Positions 56,075 through 64,000 of a stretch of DNA of 64,000 nt are shown here, piece after piece. The notes under the pieces were generated by a model. That model ran no database searches. It worked only from the letters and a program-made list of their open reading frames with translations, and had not been told where the DNA came from. This stretch comes from Dromiciops gliroides (lineage: Eukaryota; Chordata; Mammalia; Microbiotheria; Microbiotheriidae). The translations under genes were made by a program, and so were the position numbers. The stretch covers positions 679,256,814-679,320,813 of the forward strand of contig NC_057862.1 of the NCBI RefSeq assembly GCF_019393635.1, in the 5' to 3' direction. The number at the start of each line of letters is the position of its first letter. Position 1 is the first letter of the stretch.

Positions 56075-56089
56075 AAAGAGGAAGGGGAA
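56075..56089 (+). promoter_or_regulatory. PU.1/Ets-like purine box upstream of gene C
   Basis: AAAGAGGAAGGGGAA, identical over 15 bp to the gene B box and 214 bp before the ATG. A further 'gaggaagtagtgg' Ets-like site is at about 56163. The surrounding 5' region aligns with that of gene B. Confidence 0.55.
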
Positions 56090-56302
56090 CAGGGAGGATC
56101 AGCCACTCTCTGGTACTACCTACCCTTGGATCACCATCATGACTGTTGGAGGAGTAAGGGGGAGGAAGTAGTGGAGCCAGACATCTGAATCTGTCTCTTC
56201 CTCTTGCATTGCTCCGATGATGAGAAGGGCACTGCTTTCTCAAGTAGGACCCAGAGCTGGGAAGGGATCCCACTGGCCAGGCTGCTCTTGAAGAGAAGCA
56301 GG

Positions 56303-56366
56303 ATGGACCAATGGAAAATCTCTGAAAATGTGACCCAGAAAAATAAGCCACATCCAACTGAAAAGG
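56303..56366 (+). CDS. Gene C exon 1 (cytoplasmic tail)
   Basis: 64 bp from ATG to donor GAAAAGG/gtaagg. It encodes MDQWKISENVTQKNKPHPTE plus KG. Ser7 is TCT (56321-56323), one base from Tyr TAT in A and from Phe TTT in B. The start ATG is embedded in sequence that aligns with the TTG of gene B. Confidence 0.8.
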
Positions 56367-59300
56367 GTAAGGTGTTGGGGAGTCCTTGAACTGGGTGGAG
56401 AAGAGGACAAGTCTCCAGAAATTCAGGATTACCATTCCAGGGCTGATGACCCTTAGAGCTCATTGAGCTCAACCCACTCAGATGAGTAAATTGAGTCTCA
56501 GAAAGGTTAACCAGGGCTGATAAGTGATTGGTGGGGGGTTCCAATTCAGGTGGTCCAGATTCCAATTCAGGCATACTCTTTACAAGGCTGACTGGTCCAT
56601 GGATTAACTCTCTTGTGATGGGTGAAGGCTACTTGGGGAGCCAGAAGGCTGGCAGTGGGGTGGGGTGAAACAATAGAAAAGGGGCTGAATGTTGGTAGTC
56701 TGATGTAGAAAAGTCCCCTTTCTCTCTGATCACCCCCATTCTACCCAAGGTACACCTTGTGTCCTGAACCTGGAGCAGAGGAAAGAAGAGCTTGAGCCTG
56801 TATCTTGAAGCAATTTACATTCTAACAAAGGAGGCAAGATAAATAGAATCAATGTTCCAGGAAGCCTCAGGGTATCATGGAGAGTCCTAAACTGGGAGTG
56901 AGGGGATCTGACTTCTATTTCCAAGCTCAGTCAGTGACCTCCAGGGAGTGGGTAATGGACTGGAGGATCTGTAAGCTCCCCTCTCACTGTAGCATCCAAT
57001 GATTCTGTGACTAGAAGATTTCTGGGACTATTGTCAGACCACATCATTACACCGATAACTGATAACCGGCATTTATATAACGTGTTAAGGTTTGCAAACC
57101 CTTGTACAAATTTTATCTCAGTTTTACCTCACAACAACTCTAGGTTGAGGAAATTGAGGCACACAGCTGATAAGTGATCCGAAGGTTACACAGCGAGTAA
57201 GTGTCTCAGGCTGGATTTGAATTCAGGTCTTCCTTACTCAGAGTCCAGGGCTCTATCCACTACTCCATCCAGCCCCCCATCACACCTGGAGTATCAGGCT
57301 AGGTTTTTGACTCAAACATTTAGGAAAGACAATGATTAGTTGGGAGTGCCCACAAGAGGGGAATCAGAATAAGGAAGGGCCTTGAGTTTATATATAGGAG
57401 GATCAGGTGAAGAAACTGGGCATGTTTATCCTGGTAAAGAGAAGCCCTGGGGAGAGAAGGGGGCATGATGGCCATGTTTAATTGAGTTTGAAGGGATGAC
57501 ATCTGGACAAAGGGTTAGACTTGTTCTCTTCAGACCCAGAACCAGGAGCAATGTGAATTCTCTGCCTTCTATGCCATGCTATCCTTTGAGGGTGGGGGCG
57601 AATACCATGGGTAGGGAGGGATCCCACTCTAGCTGAGACCCAACTCCCCCCTGGGGGGTTTGCTTGTGCCTGGCACTAGGGGTCCCCATGTAAGAGAGGA
57701 AGGGGGGGGATGGGTAATAGAATGCAGAGGGGGAGAGAGAAAGCCCTGGTGGGGGTGGGGGTGGGCCTGGGTGGGCTCCAATGCTTGCCACCTTTGTCAC
57801 TCAAGACAAGTCAGATCCTCCCTGAACACTGAAACCTCCCCTCTTCACTTCTAGTGTGTACACTTGACTGTCTGGTTTTCCTCTCCTCCCCACCATAACC
57901 ACTGGTTACTTTCTCCTTCCTGCCCTCAAAGTTCCTGTAATTTCTATTTCGGTAGCCAGTCCCTCCATCTTTCTCAAGATTGGGGCCAGATTCCCAGTTC
58001 CTCTTGTTACTTCCTCCATCTTTTGAAGTTTCTTAATTCTGTAGTTACTCTATAGGCTGCAGAGCCTGGCTTCCGACTGGCTTCTGACCTCTTCATAACA
58101 CCAAGACTACTCTCTCCAAAGTTACCAGTCATTGCTTGGCTGCCAAATCCAGTGACCTCTGTCCTCATTCCCTTTGACCTCCCTGCAGCCTCTGACCCTT
58201 CTTATTGACCCCCCTAGGTTTCCTTGATGCTACACTATCCTGGTTCTCCTCCTACCTGTCTGACCTCTGCTCAGTCTCCTCTGATGGATCTTCTTCTGGG
58301 TCATGCCCACTAATTGTGGGTGTCCCTTAAGGCTTTGTCATGGGCTCTCTTCCCCCTTGATGCCGTTTCACTTGGTAATTTTTCAATTATTATCTCTATG
58401 CTGATGATTCCCAAGTCTACAGTTATCCCTCCTAAATTGGAGGTTACAGATGTGGCATGCCCATGATCTGGAAAATCAAGGTAAAAGTTTTGGCTTTCTC
58501 TTTGAAATTTAAACAACAAAAACAACCCAAGATAAGAGAAACTCAAGGTGCAAAGATCACTGTGAGATCATTGCGACATGTCACATTAGAGATCAAAAAC
58601 ACACTTGGTGTCCCCAAACCAGTGCATAGAACTGCAGTTCTTTTACTACAAATTGAAATTTTTTTGGTGGAGAAATGAGGGTTAAGTGACTTTCCCAAGG
58701 TCACACGGCTAGAGTCAAGTGTCTGAAGTCAGATTTGAACTCAGGTCCCCCTGAATCCAGGGCTGATGCTTTATCCACTGTGCCACCTAGCTGCCCCCTA
58801 CAAATTGAATTTTAAGGGGAAGAATTGTGTAGCTTGTTTCATTGGATATTAAACAATAAAACATACTGTAAGGTAATATACATAACAGGATATACATTTT
58901 ATGCATTTATAAGTTACTAAACTTTTAAAGATATATTTATATTTCTAGCCTTAGTTGTCTGCTGCAACTCATCTATCCCCCTAAACCCTTCTCCTTCCTG
59001 CCTTCTACCATTTTCCCGGTCCCTCGGGCTCCCAACCTGGACTCCTCAGTATCTCTCTCTCACTCCACTGCCCCTCCCCAAAGCTGTCGAATTCAGCTCC
59101 GCAACACCTCTTGAATACATCCCCTTCTCTCCTCTGAAACTGCCTCCCACCCTCATACAGGTCCTCATTACTATCCTCCTAGTGGGTCTGCCAGCCTCCA
59201 GTTTCTCCCCACTCTTGTCCATCTTCTATTCAGCCATCAAAGTAAGCCTACTAAAGCACAGGTCCACCATGCCATCCCCCTCCCCCTCCCCATTCAATCA

Positions 59301-62109
59301 ATTCCAGAGGATTTCCTCAAGAGAGAAATAAGTTTTTTACCATATAATGATCAAGTATACTTGGCCCATTCATCTATTTTTTTCATCCACAACCATATTA
59401 CAAGTATATATCCCAAACTATTAATCCCTAGTGCTAGACAGATCACATTTTCGTCCTTTCTTTTGAATCTCTTGTTCATTCTATTTATTACCATGGGGGC
59501 AGCTAGGTGGCGCAGTGGATAGAGCACTGGCCCTGGAGTCAGAAGTACATGAGTTCAAATCCGGCCTCAGACACTTAACACTTACTAGCTGTGTGACCCT
59601 GGGCAAGTCACTTAACCCCAATTGCCTCACAAAAAAAAAAAAAAAAAAAGGCTACCGAATCTATTTATTACCATGCATTTCTGTTTAGACATTTTTGGCT
59701 GGTTTTCCTTTGGGAGAGATTATTTCCTGTCAACTCCTGTTCATTTCTTTTGCCATTATTCTTCTTGTACAATAATTAATATTGTCCGTTATCAGGTTTG
59801 TTGTGCTCATGTGGAAAGTCTTCCCTTTTCATTTTAAACCTCTCTTGATCATGGAGCAAATAGTTTTTGGGGGGGCAATGGGGGTTAAGTGACTTGCCCA
59901 GGGTCACACAGCTAGTAAGTGTCAAGTGTCTGAGGCCGGATTTGAACTCAGGTCCTCCTGACTCCAGGGCCAGTGCTCTATCCACTGCGCCACCTAGCTG
60001 CCTCCGAGAGATTTTTAAAAAATAGCCAACTTAGTAGCTCTCAGAATGGAGACACTGAGCACCCCTAGCCATCTCTTTCCCTTTGACGATTATTGGATGC
60101 TCCTTCATGCATGATTCTTCATGATGAGCACAAGCAATGACACCCCCCCCCCCGAGAAGATCCAGCTCTCCATCTCTACTGGAAAACCTTATACTTTTTA
60201 TTTAGTTCCCCAAACCCAGAGATTTTTCTATTTCTGTTTCTTTCCTAACTCATATTCTCTCACCCTCCAACCTCAGGGTGGAAGTGAAAATTCCCCTCTG
60301 ACTCCTCACTTCCTTTTTCTTGTTTTCCTTCTTGAAGCATTTCTCAAATCACAACACACCATGCTCCTTGATAACCTGGGAAATAGAGATCTTTTCTTTC
60401 AGTCCTTTCACTTCCGCTTCTGGGATGGAGAACCATTGGCACAGTGTACATGGGTAGGTAGTACATGGTGCCTGAAGGAATCCTCTGTAAGTAACAGCAA
60501 AACCTTCATGTGTGTGAAGCAAAGTCCAGGGTCCTTTGCCTTCTCTTTTGGTTTCACTGGCAATTAATTACATATCTTATCTGCTTCCTTCACGAATGCT
60601 CCGTACCAGGAGGTTCTTGTCCAAAGCTAATTTTTAAAGGGTGAACTCCTTGCCTTTATGATCACATAATCTGCTCAGACTTTAATTGGCTATTAGGACA
60701 TTTTTGTCATGATCTAGTACAGACAGAAGCAAATGGGAGGCAATTAATAAATGAAAACCCAATGATTTAATTAAAGCTATCCACTCTTTTCTTCTTGAAG
60801 TTGCTCTCTAGATATCTCCTTGTACTTTCCTAATCACCAGGCTCTCCATCATCATGGAGTAGGCTGAAGGGGGAAGAGGTCAGATTTATTTAATAGAAAC
60901 TAAACACAAACCACAAGCTGATATACCACTACGACATAAGCAAAACTAATAAAAAATGAAAAACAGAAATCAAATAATTAGAGTGATCAACATTTTCTAT
61001 CTTCTTCCATAAGGTTTTCTATTCTTGGAGGGGGTGAGGATTAATTTATTCAGCAGACACAATCATGAAAAGAAGGAGGGAAGGATGGGAGAAAGGGAGG
61101 GAGAGGGGGAGGAAGGGAGAGAGGAAGGAAGGAAAGAAGGAAGGAAGGAGGAAAGGAGGGAGGAAAGGAAGGAAAGAAGGAAGGAAAAGAAAGAGGGAAA
61201 TGGAGGGAGGGAGAGATGAAGGGAGAAAGGGAGGGAGGGAAGAAAAGAAGCATTTATTAAGCACTTACTATGCTAGGTGCTTTACAAATATTATCTTACT
61301 TGATCCTCTCAATGACCCTGTGAGGCTGGACCTGTTATTATTCCCAATTTACAGATGAAGTTTTGAAGTCATCAGACACACAATAGAGGATATGCATGGA
61401 CCTCATGGTCTGGTAAAAGGGAGAGACAGAAATACAGGCTGCTAGAATGCACAATGATTTAGGAGAAGTGCATTCGAGAGGCAAGAGACAAAGTGGTATG
61501 TGAATTCTAATGGAGAAATGGTTCTCACTGTGATGTTTAAAAATCTAAATGTGTTGTCTAAAAAAATCTAATGTGTACTCGCCTTAAATTAGAAGCTTTA
61601 GCACCAGTCTTTGGGCATTAAGCATTTATTAAAGCATACCAGGTATTCACATGGAGTTCAGAAAGTGAAGAAAAGGCCTATCTAGCCTAGAGTTCCAGCC
61701 TAGTCGAGTTCTTCCTCAAGTCCTCTGCCAGGAGCCTGCTTCAATCACAAACTCTCCAGCAAACTGAGTGTGGAAGCTTTCTATAGGTCTGGAGCAGAGG
61801 CAGTCCTTACACACTGCTTCAAGCTGATTGATTAGCATCATCAAAATCCATTAGTTCACTGGACTTGAAGGTGGTCTCACATTGAGTTCAAAGTCCTTAG
61901 CTTTTGAGAACAATACCTTCTTAAGGGCCAGCCAGGTGTGGTTACAATCTAATTAACTTGAAGTAGGCTAATCAGCAGTCAATTACTCTCATTTACTTCA
62001 ATCATTTTAGATTAATCTCCAGGTGAGCCTTTGAGTATCTGCCAAATCCCATTATTTTCTCACATCACCAACTGGACCAGATGGAACTGAGCAGGCTTCC
62101 TGGAGGAGG

Positions 62110-62153
<44 letters not shown>

Positions 62154-62813
62154 TTGTAGGGTACAGTGATCAGGCAGGTGATTTCAGGAAGACCTGAGTT
62201 CAAATCTGGCTTCAGCTACTTACTAACCTAATGACCCTGGGCAAATCACTTAATTCCTGTCTGCCTCAGTTTCCCCATCTGTAAAGTGGGGATAATAATA
62301 GCACCTCCCTCCCAGGGTTGTTGTGAGTGTCAAATGAGATATCTGTAAAGCACTTTGTGTGGTTCCTGGCACATAGTAGATTCTTAATCAATGCCTACTC
62401 CCTTCCTTTTCCCTCCATCCTGCAGAACTTATGGTACATTGGAAAGAGTAGCAGATTTGAGCTCCATTTCCAGGGGCAGATAGGAAGCACAGAGGACAGA
62501 GTATGGGGTTTGAGGTCAGAAAGACCTGAGTTTGGATCCTGCCTTGCACAGTTATTAGGGGTGTGATCCTTCATAATCGAGTCAACCTTTCTGGGCCTCA
62601 GTTTCTTCATCTGTAAAATGGGAGTTTAGATCAGGAGGCCCTTGAACCTTCTCTGTTCATGTACTCCAGCGACCAACGGAGAGGCCCTGCCTCCTAAGAA
62701 CTCTTTCCTCTTCTCCTCTTGTCCAGCCTACAGGATCATCAAGGTCATCCACACCACCCTGGCTCTTCTGGCTCTCACCCTGGCCATCGCCCTGATAGTT
62801 ATGACTCTTCTGC
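56303..62813 (+). CDS. Gene C: langerin/CLEC4F-like receptor, first two exons only
   Basis: Span of the coding part in the window. The 64-bp and 87-bp exons join in phase and encode about 50 residues: a tail with KISENVTQKNK, then a membrane anchor YRIIKVIHTTLALLALTLAI ending LIVMTLL. Exon lengths, phases, the R-I-I/V-I-H pattern and the 5' region match genes A and B. The neck and lectin domain should follow beyond 64000. The tail position that is Tyr in A is Ser7 here, and the anchor has no charged residue in its core. It is transcribed in the same direction as B, 20 kb downstream, with a nested retroviral block between them. Confidence 0.75.
57060..57290 (-). repeat. MIR/THER1-type SINE
   Basis: 'ggcatttatataacgtgtta', 'gaggaaattgaggcacacag', 'ttgaattcaggtcttcctta', 'ctctatccactactccatcc' run antisense. 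Confidence 0.75.
57310..57560. repeat. CR1/L3-like degenerate repeat
   Basis: 'gaagaaactgggcatgttta', 'ggggagagaagggggcatga', 'cagacccagaaccaggagca' match 29090 and 38830 in order. Confidence 0.5.
57850..58440 (-). repeat. L2-like LINE fragment
   Basis: 'ttaccagtcattgcttggct', 'ccaaatccagtgacctctgt', 'ctcttcccccttgatgccgt', 'ctatgctgatgattcccaag' follow the antisense L2 order seen at 30900-31400. A continuation lies at 58945-59290. Confidence 0.6.
58660..58799 (-). repeat. marsupial tRNA-derived SINE, tail subtype II
   Basis: 'ggtggagaaatgagggttaa', ending 'gccacctagctgcccc'. The target duplication CTACAAATTGAA is on both sides. Confidence 0.92.
59495..59650 (+). repeat. marsupial tRNA-derived SINE, tail subtype I
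   Basis: GGGGGCAGCTAGGTGGCGCAG head, 'ccccaattgcctcac' tail and A run. The target duplication TCTATTTATTACCATG is on both sides. Confidence 0.94.
59863..60004 (-). repeat. marsupial tRNA-derived SINE
   Basis: 'gggggcaatgggggttaagt' to 'gccacctagctgcctcc'. It mixes the subtype II tail with the subtype I body word 'ctgactccagggc'. Confidence 0.9.
60010..61020. other. intron 1 of gene C, unassigned
   Basis: No recognised repeat except a C-run at 60142-60153. The 148-codon frame at 60121-60567 shows no domain, signal or paralogue and starts at that C-run. Confidence 0.4.
61070..61250. repeat. (GGAA)n/(GGGA)n purine microsatellite
   Basis: About 180 bp almost purely purine. Frames on both strands are artefacts. 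A MIR tail ('catttattaagcacttacta') follows at 61250-61365. Confidence 0.95.
61534..62064 (-). repeat. solo LTR (retroviral fossil)
   Basis: About 531 bp, from TGTTTAAAAATC to TTTTCTCACA. The left 110 bp match the outer-element LTRs at 40633 and 52340 ('ttgtctaaaa', 'cgccttaaattagaa', 'ctttgggcattaag') and the segment at 36611. No internal region. It lies in intron 1 of gene C. Confidence 0.65.
62111..62150. repeat. (TG)n microsatellite
   Basis: 20 TG units, just after the solo LTR. Confidence 0.95.
62165..62400 (+). repeat. MIR/THER1-type SINE
   Basis: 'aatgaccctgggcaaatcac', 'ctgcctcagtttccccatct', 'gggttgttgtgagtgtcaaa', 'cacatagtagattcttaatc' is a full sense MIR. A partial second copy follows at 62470-62630. 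Confidence 0.8.
62727..62813 (+). CDS. Gene C exon 2 (membrane anchor)
   Basis: 87 bp, acceptor cttgtccag/CCTACAGG, donor CTGC/gtaagt, phase 1 at both ends as in A and B. It encodes YRIIKVIHTTLALLALTLAI followed by ALIVMTLL; the site of Lys45 in gene B is Ile here. Confidence 0.87.
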
Positions 62814-63034
62814 GTAAGTTCCCCCATTCAAAGGGCCCTGGGATGTCAATCTCCTTGTGGAGAGAAAACACCAGAGCCATCCCCGGGCGGGTGAAGGGTC
62901 TGGAGGCTCTACTCCAATCATGGGTTTGGGAGTGGAAGGGTTGGGGCAGCGAAGTAGGGGCAGGCATAGTGATGACCCCTCTTGAGCTTCTCTGGAAAGG
63001 AAAGGAATCAAAGGCAAAGGGATTCTAAAGAATC

Positions 63035-63420
63035 AATCAGTCAGTCTTTAGCTATCTCTCCTACAATGTGCTAGGGACTGTGCTAAGCACTAGGCGCATA
63101 AACTCACAGAAGGGAATCAGGCCCTGCCCTCAGGGTGCTGACAGTCTATCTGGAGAAATAGCATCCACACATAAGAATATACAAAAACAAACAAACAAAA
63201 ATATGCAGAGGAATTGTAAAGTAAATTGTGGTTCACTGTGGCAGGGTTGGGGGGGGGAGGGTGCTAATAGCAGGGGAAGGGGAAGTGAGAGTCAGGAAAA
63301 ATCCCCTGGGAAGAGGAAGGGGTGCTTGAGTTGAGCTTCTAAGGGAGCTACAGATTCTAAGAGGAAGGGATGAAGGCATACAGGTGGGCAATAGAGCATC
63401 CCATGCGTGAGGGACAGCGA
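63035..63420. repeat. old interspersed repeat (THER2/MIR3-type, extended)
   Basis: 'tcctacaatgtgctagggac', 'tgccctcagggtgctgacag', 'ggaattgtaaagtaaattgt', 'gggcaatagagcatcccatg' run in the order seen at 25855. Intron 2 of gene C. Confidence 0.5.
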
Positions 63421-63764
63421 GAGGGGCAGTTTGGCTGAGGGTTACCTGGGATTTGGCTGCCTGTCCAGAAAGACAACATGGTATCAGCAGCCCTGGGCTG
63501 GGGACGCAGTGATGCTCCATCAAGAGTTTCAGAAAGAACTAGACTTGGGTCTTGACTCTGGAGCCCCCTTGCTATGTGACCATGGGCCCTAAAGAACCAA
63601 ACCAATATGTCCTTTTCTTATCAGTAAAAGGAAGATAGTATTGTCACATAATTCAAATGAAATAATGTCGCAGAAGTCATTCAATATCAGCAGTGAACTG
63701 AGGGTTATGAAGATCATCAAAGGTCTGTTCCCATCCTATATCTCATGATCTGACTTCCCGGGCA

Positions 63765-63998
63765 GCCAGGCAGCCAAGTGGGCTTTGGGTGAGGAAGACC
63801 TGGGTTCAAATCCTACCTTAGACACTTATTGGTTGTGTGGCCCTGAACAAATCACTTAAAGGCTTTCTGCCTCAGTTTCTCCATCTGTAAACTGAGGATA
63901 ATGGTAACATTTACCTCACTAGGTTATTGTGAGGATAAAAGGAGATAACATATGTGAAGTGGTTTGTAAACCTTAAAGTGCTAATTGGTGTTAGGCAT
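63765..63998 (+). repeat. MIR/THER1-type SINE
   Basis: 'gccaggcagccaagtgggct' head, 'tctgcctcagtttctccatc', 'ttattgtgaggataaaagga', 'ttgtaaaccttaaagtgcta'. Confidence 0.8.
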
Positions 63999-64000
63999 TA

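Noticed and set aside
59495-59570. tRNA-like head of SINEs as a possible tRNA gene
   Set aside because: The box-like sequences belong to SINE heads repeated across the window, with poly-A tails and target duplications; no intact cloverleaf was found.
60121-60567. 148-codon plus-strand frame in gene C intron 1
   Set aside because: No domain, no hydrophobic pattern, no paralogue and no splice signals that fit gene C; it starts at a C-run. Treated as chance.
61025-61358. overlapping frames on both strands of the GGAA tract
   Set aside because: Microsatellite artefacts with no start context or splice support.

Overview
This looks like nuclear DNA of a marsupial. Genes are sparse and split into small exons with canonical GT/AG borders. 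The sequence is packed with tRNA-derived SINEs of the marsupial WSINE/MAR1 kind (head GGGGCAGCTAGGTGG, or its reverse complement with a poly-T start), MIR/THER-type SINEs, L2/CR1-like and L1 LINE pieces, hAT-type MITEs, long microsatellites and endogenous retrovirus fossils. I did not fix the species.

The only host genes I can support are three paralogous type II membrane C-type lectin receptors of the langerin (CD207)/CLEC4F kind. I call them A, B and C. Gene A is on the minus strand (start 20760, stop 2883) with six exons of 64, 87, 102, 152, 119 and 178 bp, giving an open frame of 233 residues. Gene B is on the plus strand (24024-35698) with six exons of 64, 87, 69, 152, 116 and 187 bp, giving 224 codons. 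Gene C is on the plus strand; only its first two exons (56303-56366 and 62727-62813, again 64 and 87 bp) lie in the window and the rest runs off the right edge. In each, exon 1 encodes a short cytoplasmic tail and exon 2 the membrane anchor. In A and B exon 3 encodes a short neck and exons 4-6 a C-type lectin-like domain. Most exons were assembled by hand from paralogue alignment and splice sites; several are too short to appear as long open frames.

A and B are divergent (head to head, 3.3 kb between start codons). The copies differ exactly where signalling and sugar binding are decided. A has a tail tyrosine in IYENV, no charge in the membrane segment, and intact EPN and WND calcium/mannose motifs. 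B has Phe at the tail position, a Lys in the membrane segment, KPN and WRD in place of EPN and WND, and TTG where A and C have ATG. C has Ser at the tail position. This resembles a paired-receptor layout or decay of one copy, and is the main lead of the window. A purine-rich PU.1-like box (GAGGAAGG core) lies about 180-230 bp upstream of all three starts.

Layout: 1-2.9 kb repeats; 2.9-20.8 kb gene A, with a 11.9 kb first intron full of repeats and a 5'-inverted L1; 20.8-24.0 kb shared promoter interval; 24.0-35.7 kb gene B; 35.7-40.6 kb repeats, including an LTR-like segment carrying a 51-bp-arm hairpin; 40.6-52.8 kb a nested retroviral block, in which a gag-bearing element is interrupted by a nearly full-length class I provirus flanked by ATGG; 52.8-56.2 kb a fold-back element and long simple repeats; 56.3 kb to the end, gene C with a solo LTR in its first intron. 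No tRNA, rRNA or CRISPR was seen.
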